A stretch of 64,000 bases of DNA from JBGLNJ01 sp034434835 (GTDB lineage Bacteria; Chloroflexota; Anaerolineae; Fen-1058), in the NCBI GenBank assembly GCA_034434835.1, contig DAOTXX010000064.1, positions 1 through 64,000 on the forward strand, written 5' to 3'. Below are positions 22,912 through 30,842 of this stretch, piece after piece. The notes below the pieces were generated by a model, which made no database searches, was not told where the DNA came from, and saw only the letters and a list, made by a program, of their open reading frames with translations. The translations under genes were made by a program, and so were the position numbers. Each line of letters opens with the position of its first letter. Positions within the stretch are counted from its first letter, which is position 1.

Positions 22912-23805
22912 ATGGAGTGGAAGAATCAGCCTCGCCTGGGCACCCAGGTCGGTATTGGCCTGATCGTATGGCTGGTGCTGTTGGACGTATTGTTGGTGTG
23001 GATCGCCGCACAGCTTCCGGTCTCGATCGTCACGTTTGTGGTGGCGGTGATCGCGCTGGCGACGCTGCCAGTCATACTGCTGATCGTTTACTGGCTGGTT
23101 GGCCTGAACCGGACATCGTATTGGATGGATCGTAACATGCTGATTATCCGTTGGGGGCCAGTGCAGCAAATTATCCCCATGGCGTCTATCCAAAAGCTGT
23201 TGCACGGTTCCGAGATCGCCGGGCAGGTGCGCCGGTTTCGCGGCGGTCGCTGGCCGGGGCTGTGGGTGGGCCAGGCCGAGGCCCAAAGCATCGGGCCGGT
23301 TCTCTTTTACGCTTCGGGCGGGTTGGAGCAACAGGCCATCATCATCACGCCAGGGCTGGCGTATGCCATCTCGCCGCATGATCTGGCCGGGTTTGTCGAA
23401 GCGTTTGATCAGCGCCAAAAGATGGGACCGACGCAGGCCGTCGAGCAGGTGTCCATCCGGCCCGAGATTTTCGATTGGTCGCTGTGGACCGATCGGCTGG
23501 CGCTGGGGTTAGTTGGAGCCGCTGTGGCGAGTTGCCTGCTGCTGTTCGGCTATACCTGTCTGCGCTTTCCTGAACTGGCCCCGCGCGTCGCTTTGCACTT
23601 TGACGCGGCGGGCGTGCCAGATCGCTTTGGCCCGCGCGCCCAGGTGTTTCTCTTGCCGTTCATCGGATTGCTTTCGCTGGGCACAGATCTCGTCCTCAGC
23701 GTGCCGGTGTATCTGCGTGACCGCGTGGGAGCGTACCTGCTGTGGGGTGGAGCAATGATCGTCCAGGTCCTGGCCTGGATTGCAGCGGTGGGCATCGTAT
23801 CATAA
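22912..23805 (+). CDS. Membrane protein with bacterial PH domain and DUF1648-like end
   Basis: The 297-aa protein starts immediately after the stop of the regulator (TAA-ATG). Two N-terminal membrane helices (about residues 13-58) lead to a YdbT/YvbH-type PH domain (WMDRNMLIIRWGPVQQIIPM, near residues 68-90, through YASGGLEQQAIIITPG). The C-terminal third has three more helices and the DUF1648 motif LHFDAAGVPDRFGPR. The fused layout suggests an envelope protein, and gene order suggests it acts with the AAA-winged-helix regulator. No biochemical function is known for it. Confidence 0.7.
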   Translation: MEWKNQPRLGTQVGIGLIVWLVLLDVLLVWIAAQLPVSIVTFVVAVIALATLPVILLIVYWLVGLNRTSYWMDRNMLIIRWGPVQQIIPMASIQKLLHGSEIAGQVRRFRGGRWPGLWVGQAEAQSIGPVLFYASGGLEQQAIIITPGLAYAISPHDLAGFVEAFDQRQKMGPTQAVEQVSIRPEIFDWSLWTDRLALGLVGAAVASCLLLFGYTCLRFPELAPRVALHFDAAGVPDRFGPRAQVFLLPFIGLLSLGTDLVLSVPVYLRDRVGAYLLWGGAMIVQVLAWIAAVGIVS

Positions 23806-23815
23806 GTTATGTCAC

Positions 23816-23844
23816 TGGACATTTGGCACAAAATCCGCTATAAT
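23816..23844 (+). promoter_or_regulatory. greA promoter
   Basis: TGGACA (23816-23821) and TATAAT (23839-23844) with a 17-bp spacer. Transcription would start near 23851, about 113 nt before the greA ATG. Confidence 0.85.
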
Positions 23845-23866
23845 ATTGCTCGGAAGAAGAACAAGG

Positions 23867-23892
23867 ACTGAGAGTATTGACTCTCAGTTTTT
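23867..23892 (+). terminator. First terminator-like hairpin in the greA leader
   Basis: ACTGAGAGT-ATTG-ACTCTCAGT forms a perfect 9-bp stem with a 4-base loop, followed by TTTTG. It lies downstream of the greA promoter, within the leader. Confidence 0.8.
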
Positions 23893-23898
23893 GTGTCC

Positions 23899-23919
23899 AA
23901 GCGCCTCAGGCGTTTTTTT
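23899..23919 (+). terminator. Second terminator-like hairpin in the greA leader
   Basis: AAGCGCC-TCA-GGCGTTT forms a 7-bp stem with one G-T pair, followed by TTTT. It comes 11 bp after the first hairpin, so two tandem terminators stand before greA. Confidence 0.7.
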
Positions 23920-23963
23920 GTTCAGACCTCCCCGCGCCAAGATCATTGAAGGAAAGCAGAAGC

Positions 23964-24431
23964 ATGGCCGAGCAGCCGATTTACGTCACAAAAGAAGGCT
24001 ACAAGAAACTCGAAGAAGAGTTGGAATACCTGCGCACCGTCAAGCGGGCCGAAGTCGCTCAGCGGTTGCACGATGCGATGGGCGAAGGCGACATTGACGA
24101 AAACGCCGAATACGACGACGCGAAAAATGAGCAGTCGTTTGTCGAAGGCCGCATCCTCACCCTCGAGACGATGATCAAGAACGCGGTCATCATCCAGGAA
24201 GGCAAACGTCGCGATCAGGTGGTGTTGGGCAGCACCGTGACCGTGGTCGAGGATGGCGGCGAGCCAGAGACATATCACATCGTCGGCACAGCGGAAGCCG
24301 ACCCCCGCAAAGGGCGAATCTCGAACGAAAGCCCGCTGGGACGCGCTTTGCTAGGCAAGCGCGTCGGCGATGCGATCACGATCAACGCGCCGGCCGGGAC
24401 GCTGACGTTCCAGATCATCGCGATCCAATAG
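23964..24431 (+). CDS. greA: Transcription elongation factor GreA
   Basis: The 155-aa product is of normal GreA length. It rescues backtracked RNA polymerase by stimulating cleavage of the nascent transcript. The N-terminal coiled coil reads YVTKEGYKKLEEELEYLRTV, and its tip carries MGEGDIDENAEYDDAK, with the acidic pair (D and E) that coordinates the Mg ion in the polymerase channel. The C-terminal FKBP-like domain ends in TFQIIAI. The ATG at 23964 is preceded by GGAAAGCAG. Its leader has two tandem terminator-like hairpins, so read-through probably sets its level. Confidence 0.97.
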   Translation: MAEQPIYVTKEGYKKLEEELEYLRTVKRAEVAQRLHDAMGEGDIDENAEYDDAKNEQSFVEGRILTLETMIKNAVIIQEGKRRDQVVLGSTVTVVEDGGEPETYHIVGTAEADPRKGRISNESPLGRALLGKRVGDAITINAPAGTLTFQIIAIQ

Positions 24432-24452
24432 CGTGCTCACGGATCACAGTCA

Positions 24453-24487
24453 GTCCATGCGCGGCAAGATGGCGCATGGACTTTTTT
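24453..24487 (+). terminator. Rho-independent terminator between greA and lysS
   Basis: GTCCATGCGC (24453-24462) and GCGCATGGAC (24472-24481) form a perfect 10-bp stem followed by six Ts. It ends 13 bp before the lysS ATG; lysS must therefore be read through, or have a promoter I cannot see. Confidence 0.9.
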
Positions 24488-24500
24488 ATGGAGCAGAGCC

Positions 24501-26009
24501 ATGCAACCCAAGAACGACATCGAACGCGAGCGACAGGCTAAACTGCAGCGGCTGATCGAAGCCGGGATCGATCCGTATCCGGCGCGTGTCAAGCGCACGC
24601 ACACCACCTTCCAGGCGATCGCGGCCTTTGAGGCCGTCGAGCGAGACCCGCGCCAGGTCGAGGTGACCGTTGCCGGACGGTTGCGCAGCTTTCGCGCGAT
24701 GGGCAAGTCGTCGTTCGGGCATATCGAAGACGGCGCGGGGCGCCTGCAGCTCTACTGGCGGGTCAATGACGTGGGCCAGGCGTCGTATCAAATGCTGTTG
24801 CGCGATATTGACCTGGGCGATTTCCTCGAAGCGCAAGGCAGCATGTTCCGCACCAAGACGGGTGAGGTCAGTTTACACGTCCGCGAGTGGCGTGTGATCA
24901 GCAAGTCTATCAAACCCTTGCCTCTGGCTAAAGAGCAAATCGTGGATGGCAAGCTGGTGCGCTACAGCGAGTTCACCGACGTCGAGCAGCGTTACCGTGA
25001 ACGCTATGCCGACCTGGCGGTTCATCCCGAAGTGCGCGAGTTGTTCATCACACGCGCTCAAGTCATCGCGGCGTTGCGGCGCTTTCTCGACAGCCACGGC
25101 TTTCTGGAAGTTGAGACACCCATCCTGCAGCCGATTTATGGCGGCGCGGCAGCGCGCCCGTTCATCACGCATCACAATCAGTTGCACCAAGACCTGTACC
25201 TGCGCATCAGCTTCGAGTTGTACCTCAAGCGTTTGCTCGTCGGCGGCTACGAGCGGGTGTACGAGATCGGCCGCGACTTTCGCAACGAGGGTGTGAGTTA
25301 CAAGCACAATCCCGAGTTCACTCAACTCGAATTCTACGCGGCGTACCTGGACTATCACGATGTGATGAATCTGACGGAAGAGATGGTCGCGTTTGTCGCG
25401 CAACAGGTCAAAGGCACAACCACAATCACCTATCAGGGCAACGAGATCGAGCTGGCTCCGCCCTGGCGGCGCATGACGTTACGCGAGGCCATCCGCCAAT
25501 ACAGTGAAATTGACTATCTTGAGCATCCCGACGCCACGAGCCTCCGCCAGGCGATCCTGCGCATCGGCGGACATGCCCCGGAGGGCACGACCTGGGGCAA
25601 GCTGGTGGATGGCTTGTTGGGCGATTACGTCGAACCCAAGATCATCCAGCCGACGTTCGTCGCCGACTACCCGCGAGACATTTCGCCGCTGGCCAAGCGC
25701 AAGCCCGATGACCCGACGCACGTCGAGCGCTTTGAGTTTTTCATCGGCGGGTTGGAGATGGGCAATGCGTTCAGTGAGTTGAATGACCCGCTCGATCAGG
25801 AGGCGCGCTTTGCCGAGATGGCCCACCTGTACAAGGCCGATGACGAAGAGGCACACCCGATGGACGAGGATTACTTGAATGCGATGAGCTACGGGATGCC
25901 GCCGTGCGGGGGCTTTGGCACGGGCGTTGACCGTCTGACGATGCTGCTCACGGACCAAGACACCATCCGCGAAGTGGTGCTTTTTCCGCACCTGCGCAGC
26001 CGGGATTAG
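24501..26009 (+). CDS. lysS: Lysyl-tRNA synthetase, class II
   Basis: The 502-aa enzyme charges tRNA-Lys with lysine. An OB-fold anticodon-binding domain (about residues 50-150) is followed by the class II catalytic core with motif 1 (FLEVETPILQP), motif 2 (FRNEGVSYKHNPEFTQLE) and motif 3 (GGFGTGVDRLTML). The length is normal, and AGCCATG with GGAGC supports the start. The start is only 13 bp after the greA terminator. It is followed by a strong hairpin at 26041. Confidence 0.97.
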   Translation: MQPKNDIERERQAKLQRLIEAGIDPYPARVKRTHTTFQAIAAFEAVERDPRQVEVTVAGRLRSFRAMGKSSFGHIEDGAGRLQLYWRVNDVGQASYQMLLRDIDLGDFLEAQGSMFRTKTGEVSLHVREWRVISKSIKPLPLAKEQIVDGKLVRYSEFTDVEQRYRERYADLAVHPEVRELFITRAQVIAALRRFLDSHGFLEVETPILQPIYGGAAARPFITHHNQLHQDLYLRISFELYLKRLLVGGYERVYEIGRDFRNEGVSYKHNPEFTQLEFYAAYLDYHDVMNLTEEMVAFVAQQVKGTTTITYQGNEIELAPPWRRMTLREAIRQYSEIDYLEHPDATSLRQAILRIGGHAPEGTTWGKLVDGLLGDYVEPKIIQPTFVADYPRDISPLAKRKPDDPTHVERFEFFIGGLEMGNAFSELNDPLDQEARFAEMAHLYKADDEEAHPMDEDYLNAMSYGMPPCGGFGTGVDRLTMLLTDQDTIREVVLFPHLRSRD

Positions 26010-26040
26010 CGCATCGGATCGGCCAAGACCCAAAACGACC

Positions 26041-26073
26041 AGAACCCCGTTTTCTCGGAGAAAACGGGGTTCT
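26041..26073 (+). terminator. Hairpin terminator after lysS
   Basis: AGAACCCCGTTTTCT-CGG-AGAAAACGGGGTTCT is a perfect 15-bp stem. It matches the hairpin at 4506-4536 except for a paired base change (A-T to C-G) in the arms. Confidence 0.8.
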
Positions 26074-26169
26074 GGTGTATAATCGCACCGCTCGCAGTGA
26101 CGACTGGGGTCATTACGTGTCACGAACGACTGAAGCGGTTACCACAGTATGGATGGCCCGGGAGAGGAA

Positions 26170-26667
26170 ATGGTCACGCCACAGTTGTTGATTGCAAGTT
26201 ACCTGGTCCACATTGCCGCTACTGTGGTTTGGATTGGCGGGATCGTGTTCATGGCGTGGGTGGTGACGCCAGCCGCTGAGAACGAGCCGGGCTACTTGCA
26301 CTTGCTCGCGGCTATCCAAAGGCGCTTTACGCCGCTCGCCAACCTCAGCCTGGTCGCCTTGATCGTGACCGGCCTGGTGCAGCTCACGTCAAGCCCAAAC
26401 TATGGCGGCTTTTTGAACTTGTCCAACACCTGGGCCAGGGCGATTTTGCTCAAGCACATTACAATCGGGGGCATGATCCTCACCGCGCTATACATGAACC
26501 TGGTGCTCCAACCGGACCTCAATCGGACGGCGCTGCTGTTGTCTTCGGGTAAAGCCAAGATGGAAGAGGCAGTGGCGCTCGCTCGTCGCCGATCGCGGTT
26601 GTCGCAGATCAACCTGGGGCTGTCCATCATCGTGCTGCTGTTCACGGCAGTGGCGCGGGTGCAATGA
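26170..26667 (+). CDS. CopD-like membrane protein
   Basis: I start at the ATG at 26170 (165 aa), 6 bp after GGAGAGG; the ATG at 26149 is possible. Four helices are predicted (about residues 6-28, 47-70, 85-107 and 140-160). SYLVHIAATVVWIGGIVF carries the His and Trp that are typical of CopD family proteins, implicated in copper handling. A TATAAT at 26078-26083 just after the lysS terminator may be its promoter. Its stop overlaps the rtcA start by 4 bp, so the two are coupled, although no functional link is obvious. Confidence 0.7.
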   Translation: MVTPQLLIASYLVHIAATVVWIGGIVFMAWVVTPAAENEPGYLHLLAAIQRRFTPLANLSLVALIVTGLVQLTSSPNYGGFLNLSNTWARAILLKHITIGGMILTALYMNLVLQPDLNRTALLLSSGKAKMEEAVALARRRSRLSQINLGLSIIVLLFTAVARVQ

Positions 26668-27779
26668 TTTCCCACACCATGATCACGGTGGATGGCTCGT
26701 ATGGCGAAGGGGGTGGGCAAGTGCTCCGCACCTGCCTGGCGCTCTCGGCGATCACCGGGAAACCGGTGCACCTTGACAACATCCGTGCCGGGCGGCCCAA
26801 GCCGGGCTTGCAGGCGCAGCATCTGACTTCGGTGCGAGCAGCAGCGGCAATTTGTGGCGCGCAGTTGGAAGGCGATCAGCTCAACTCACAGTCGCTTGTG
26901 TTCCGACCGATGCATCCGCCGCAAGCGGGCGAGTACGTCTTTGACGTGACCAAGGCGCGCGAAAGCGGGAGTGCTGGTGCGACGACGCTGATCCTGCAGA
27001 CGGTGTTGTTGCCGTTGGCGCTTGCGCCCGATGGCGCCGAATCCCGCCTGACGCTGCGGGGCGGGACGCACGCGCCGTTCAGCCCGCCATTCCCGTACAT
27101 CAAGCACGTCTTTTTGCCGACGGTGTGGAAGATGGGACTGCGCGCGGAAGTCGAGTTGAATCGCTATGGCTGGTATCCCGCAGGCGGCGGCGAGATCGTC
27201 GTCAAGATTCGTGCGGCCAGCCGGCTGGCGCGCATCACGCTGACCGAACGGGGTCAGTTGCGCCAGGCGTGGGGCATTGCGGCGGTATCGAATCTGCCGT
27301 CGCACATTGCTCAGCGTATGGCGAACCGCGCGATCAATGTGCTGAAGGGCAAAGGCATCCCAGCGCGCATCGAAGCGGCCCGCGTTGAAGCGACCGGGCC
27401 CGGCGCGGGCATCTTTTTATTCACCGAGTACGATCACAGCCTGGCCGGCTTTACCGCCTATGGACGCAAGGGCGTGCCGTCCGAACAGGTTGCGGGCATG
27501 GCCTGTGAAGACCTGGTGGCACACTATCACAGCGAGGCGGCCATTGACCCGCACCTGGCCGATCAACTGGTGTTACCGGCTGCACTCGCAGAAGGCGAGT
27601 CGCGCTGGACGACCTGTCGGATCACACAGCATTTGTTGACCAACGTCTGGGTGATCCAACACTTTCTGGATGTTCCGATTCGTGTGGCGGGCCGTGAAGG
27701 CGAACCTGGCGAAGTGGTGATCGGCGCCCAGTTTGAACATCCACCACTGATCAACCCATCACTGATCACTGAGCACTAA
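26664..27779 (+). CDS. rtcA: RNA 3'-terminal phosphate cyclase
   Basis: The 371-aa product converts RNA 3' phosphates to 2',3'-cyclic phosphates using ATP. VDGSYGEGGGQVLRT is the N-terminal signature, and HAPFSPP and YGWYPAGGGE follow. PHLADQLVLPAALA (about residues 289-302) contains the His that is adenylylated in the E. coli enzyme. An internal ATG at 26679 (MITVDGSYG) is a possible start. It is translationally coupled to the CopD-like gene and 7 bp from rnz. No rtcB ligase or rtcR activator is in the window, so the usual rtcBA partner is missing here. Confidence 0.95.
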   Translation: MISHTMITVDGSYGEGGGQVLRTCLALSAITGKPVHLDNIRAGRPKPGLQAQHLTSVRAAAAICGAQLEGDQLNSQSLVFRPMHPPQAGEYVFDVTKARESGSAGATTLILQTVLLPLALAPDGAESRLTLRGGTHAPFSPPFPYIKHVFLPTVWKMGLRAEVELNRYGWYPAGGGEIVVKIRAASRLARITLTERGQLRQAWGIAAVSNLPSHIAQRMANRAINVLKGKGIPARIEAARVEATGPGAGIFLFTEYDHSLAGFTAYGRKGVPSEQVAGMACEDLVAHYHSEAAIDPHLADQLVLPAALAEGESRWTTCRITQHLLTNVWVIQHFLDVPIRVAGREGEPGEVVIGAQFEHPPLINPSLITEH

Positions 27780-27786
27780 TCACTAT

Positions 27787-28791
27787 ATGTTTGAGATCGT
27801 GTTTCTAGGCACCTCGGCTTCTGCGCCTTCGGTGCGACGGGGACTGTCCTCCCAAGTTGTCCTGTATCGCCAGTACCGCTTTATGATTGACTGCGGGGAA
27901 GGCACACAGCGCCAATTGCTCAGGAGTGGGCTGGGCTTTAAGCGGCTGGATAAAATCCTGCTCACGCACGGCCATCTCGATCACATCTTGGGGCTTGCAG
28001 GATTGCTCAGCACGTTCATGCGCTGGGAGACCATCGAGAAGATGGAGATCTATGGTGGCCGGGCGACGCTGGAACGTGTGCAGGACCTGTTATTCAAGGT
28101 AGTGCTGCGCGGGGCCAAGCCGCCGATGGTCCTAAAGTTCAACGAGATCCACGTGGGCTGTGTGCTCCAGGATCGGCACTTTGAGCTGACCGCGTTTCCG
28201 GTCACACATCGCGGCGCAACGGGTTGTTTTGGTTTCGTGTTTCGGGAAAAATCACACCGTCCCTTTCTCGATGATCGCGCAGAAGCGTTAGGCGTGCCGC
28301 GCGGGCCGGAGCGCAGACAGTTGGTCGCCGGGCAAAGCATCACGCTGGCGGATGGACGGGTCATTCACCCCGACGATGTGCTCGGCCCGGTCGAACCAGG
28401 CGCGAGCCTGGCGGTCGTCGGCGACGCAGGCCGCGTTGACGATCTGGTGGAGGCCGTGCACGGGGTGGATGCGCTCGTGATTGAAGCGACCTATCTGCAA
28501 GAAGAAGCTGAAATGGCCGTGCACTATGGTCACCTCACCGCCACACAGGCCGCGACGCTGGCGCAGCAGGCGAACGTGAAGCAGTTGATCTTGACGCACG
28601 TCAGCCGCCGTTATCATGAAAAGGACATCCTGGCCGAAGCGCAAGCCATCTTTCCGGCGACGGTGGTCGCGCGCGATTTTGACCGCTATCGGGTGTTGCG
28701 AGACCGAGCGATGCTCGTTGAGCCTGACGAGACCGTCGCATCCATACCAGACGAGTCAGACTTGGAGGAGGAATCCGATGTCAATTCGTAA
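27787..28791 (+). CDS. rnz: Ribonuclease Z
   Basis: The 334-aa enzyme trims the 3' ends of tRNA precursors. FLGTSASAPSVRRG starts the metallo-beta-lactamase fold, LTHGHLDHILGL carries the zinc-binding HxHxDH, and the later THRGA, GDAG and LTHVSRRY (final His) complete the site. The exosite region near residues 170-200 (REKSHRPFL) is present. Length matches the short RNase Z form. It overlaps the next gene by 14 bp. Confidence 0.93.
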   Translation: MFEIVFLGTSASAPSVRRGLSSQVVLYRQYRFMIDCGEGTQRQLLRSGLGFKRLDKILLTHGHLDHILGLAGLLSTFMRWETIEKMEIYGGRATLERVQDLLFKVVLRGAKPPMVLKFNEIHVGCVLQDRHFELTAFPVTHRGATGCFGFVFREKSHRPFLDDRAEALGVPRGPERRQLVAGQSITLADGRVIHPDDVLGPVEPGASLAVVGDAGRVDDLVEAVHGVDALVIEATYLQEEAEMAVHYGHLTATQAATLAQQANVKQLILTHVSRRYHEKDILAEAQAIFPATVVARDFDRYRVLRDRAMLVEPDETVASIPDESDLEEESDVNS

Positions 28792-29071
28792 AGCGAGTGT
28801 TTTGGAGTTGGCGACTGCTGCGTATGAATTGGACGCAACCGTCCTACGCGGTCGGCTCACGAAAACGCCGGAGGGAAGCTGGACCATCGGCGGCGTGGAG
28901 GTGCTGGCCCGGCTGGCTCAGTTCGAGGGGCAAGAGCTGGTGGTCATCGTGGCTTCGCTGGACGACACCCGCGCCGTCGAGACACGCATTTGTCCGCGCT
29001 GCGGACGCGAGTACGCCGGGGCCTTTTGTCCCAACTGCCGCGAAGCGCGCCTGCGACTGCGCGGACGGTAA
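28778..29071 (+). CDS. Small zinc-ribbon protein
   Basis: The 97-aa protein starts at the ATG at 28778, with GGAGGAA 5 bp before it, inside the rnz 3' end. The N-terminal part is a small alpha-beta region (LRGRLTKTPEGSWTIGGVEVLARLAQFEGQELVVIV). The C-terminus is a zinc ribbon, CPRCGREYAGAFCPNC. I do not recognise a family for the first part. The overlap with rnz suggests coupled translation; whether it takes part in tRNA processing is speculation. Confidence 0.7.
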   Translation: MSIRKASVLELATAAYELDATVLRGRLTKTPEGSWTIGGVEVLARLAQFEGQELVVIVASLDDTRAVETRICPRCGREYAGAFCPNCREARLRLRGR

Positions 29072-29090
29072 CACAACGGATCGGGAAGCA

Positions 29091-29128
29091 GACGGGGGCC
29101 GCACGTCGCGTGCAGCCCCCGTCGCATT
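29091..29128 (+). terminator. Terminator after the rtcA-rnz unit
   Basis: GACGGGGGC and GCCCCCGTC (9 bp) enclose GCACG-TCG-CGTGC, giving a long GC-rich hairpin followed by GCATTTTCG. Confidence 0.8.
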
Positions 29129-29155
29129 TTCGTTTGACGTTTCACGTCCAACGTT

Positions 29156-29956
29156 TTAGGACGGACGCCTGGCCCCTTGGGCACTAAAGATAGCGAAGAC
29201 GACAATCAAGATCACCAGCACGAGAAGGACGATCAGAGTGGTTAGCGTGCCACTCAAGGCCGGCGTTGGCGTCGGCGTCGGCTCGATGAAAGTAGGCGCA
29301 GTGGTCTTTTGCATCGCCACGACAAACGCCGTCACGTCGTCAATCTGTTGATCGGTGAGCGGTCCGCCGTTGGCCTTGGCCCAGGCAGGCATCGTCGAGC
29401 CTCTCACGCCCTCGCTCACGGTTTGCTTGATGAGTGCCGCCGGAAAAGCACTGGCAAGCGGCCTGGCGAGATTCGCTCCCACGCGACCTTCGCCTCTAGC
29501 CCCATGGCACACCACGCAGTTTTGCTGAAACAATTGCGCGCCGCGCGTCGGATCGCCGGTGACGCCCGAGACAGTCGGCAGCGGAGTCACCGGACGAGGC
29601 GGCTCAGTTGGCGCGGGCGTGATGTCGCCGGTGGTCCATGTGGCGATGAACGCTGCGATGGCATCAATCTCGGCGTCGCTCAACGGCCCGCCGCGAGCAC
29701 GGCTCCAGGCTGGCATCTTGCTGCCGGGCACCCCGTTAGCGACGGTCGCTTTGACAAACGCTTTGGGATTGATGCTCGGAAAATCCTGCAGCCGCGCGCC
29801 AACGCGCCCCTCGCCCTGGGCACCGTGGCACACGGCGCAATTCTCGGCATACAGCTTGGCACCCTGTTGGATCGGATCGCCTTGCGCAACTGCGATGGCG
29901 ACGAGCGTCAGCGTCCCCACCACAGCTATCACACCCGCCCACCCTCTGAGTTTCAT
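29156..29956 (-). CDS. Diheme cytochrome c of the quinol:cytochrome c complex
   Basis: I start at the ATG at 29956 (266 aa), where GGGAGAGGAG lies 4 bp upstream. A signal peptide or N-terminal anchor (about residues 5-23) is followed by two cytochrome c domains with CAVCH and CVVCH, each with a Met in a later GSKMPAW or GSTMPAW that would be the sixth heme ligand. A C-terminal membrane helix (about 240-260, LIVLLVLVILIVVFAIF) anchors the domains. It is last in the operon. Its duplicated domains probably carry electrons from the Rieske/cytochrome b core to a terminal acceptor. Confidence 0.88.
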   Translation of the reverse strand: MKLRGWAGVIAVVGTLTLVAIAVAQGDPIQQGAKLYAENCAVCHGAQGEGRVGARLQDFPSINPKAFVKATVANGVPGSKMPAWSRARGGPLSDAEIDAIAAFIATWTTGDITPAPTEPPRPVTPLPTVSGVTGDPTRGAQLFQQNCVVCHGARGEGRVGANLARPLASAFPAALIKQTVSEGVRGSTMPAWAKANGGPLTDQQIDDVTAFVVAMQKTTAPTFIEPTPTPTPALSGTLTTLIVLLVLVILIVVFAIFSAQGARRPS

Positions 29957-29969
29957 AACTCCTCTCCCG

Positions 29970-30824
29970 TTACCTGAGCGTGAGCAGGTAGGCGATGAGA
30001 TCAGCAAGGCCCTGCGCGTCAAGCTTGGCCGTGCCATAATCCTTGGGCATCAAGCCGTCGGAGTAGGTCGGCACAATGTAAGCACTGGTTTGCACAATGG
30101 ATTCGCGGATGTACTGCTCGCCCGTCGTCGCCTTGCCCTTGTAGTCAGACGCCTTGATACGCTCACTTGAGCGGGTGGCAATCCCGGCTAACGAGGGGCC
30201 GACGATCTTTTCATCGGGTTTGAGCGAGTGGCACGCCGCGCACCCCTGAGCCGTAAAGAGGCTCTTGCCGTTGTCTGCGTTGCCTGCGGGCAGCGATGTA
30301 TCCAGCGCCACACCCACCGGCTGAGCCACCGGCGCTCCGCCCACTACGCCGGCGCCGGTCCCGGCGGCCAGCGCCGTTTCTTTCCAGTTCATGACAAACA
30401 CAGTCAGGTTGTTGACCTGGTCCGCACGCAGCGGCCCACCATACGCCTGGCCCCAGGTGGGCATCGGGTTGGGATAGGACGGATTGCTCTTGACCGGACG
30501 CCCAGCGGCGATGGTGCTTCGGATGTAATCTTCCACTTTGCCTGCATAGCCATGCTGCTTGAGCCGCTCACCGTTGAACAGGTCGGCGGCGTTGAGTGCA
30601 GGCGCGACACCGGGAATACCCTGCCCCTGGACCCCGTGACACCCCACGCAGTTGTTCTGGTATAGTAACGCGCCTGCCTCGATCGAGCGAGCGCTCACCG
30701 CCGCGTCAAACTTTTGCATGCGCCCCGACTGACCGGGCAGCGGCCCTTCGTTGACGAGGGCATAGCCAAGGACGGCAACGATCAGCATGAACAGCAAGGC
30801 TCCGAGTGCGATCCTGAGTTCCAT
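29970..30824 (-). CDS. Diheme cytochrome c of the quinol:cytochrome c complex
   Basis: The 284-aa protein has an N-terminal membrane anchor (about residues 5-25) and two c-type heme sites, CVGCH near residue 59 and CAACH near residue 195, with candidate Met ligands in NPMPTWGQ and GLMPKDY. A Gly/Ala/Pro-rich linker joins the domains (about 155-185). It lies 18 bp after the cytochrome b gene and 13 bp before the second cytochrome c gene. It probably replaces cytochrome c1/f as the electron acceptor from the Rieske protein. Confidence 0.88.
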   Translation of the reverse strand: MELRIALGALLFMLIVAVLGYALVNEGPLPGQSGRMQKFDAAVSARSIEAGALLYQNNCVGCHGVQGQGIPGVAPALNAADLFNGERLKQHGYAGKVEDYIRSTIAAGRPVKSNPSYPNPMPTWGQAYGGPLRADQVNNLTVFVMNWKETALAAGTGAGVVGGAPVAQPVGVALDTSLPAGNADNGKSLFTAQGCAACHSLKPDEKIVGPSLAGIATRSSERIKASDYKGKATTGEQYIRESIVQTSAYIVPTYSDGLMPKDYGTAKLDAQGLADLIAYLLTLR

Positions 30825-30842
30825 GTCGGTGACCTCGCTTTC

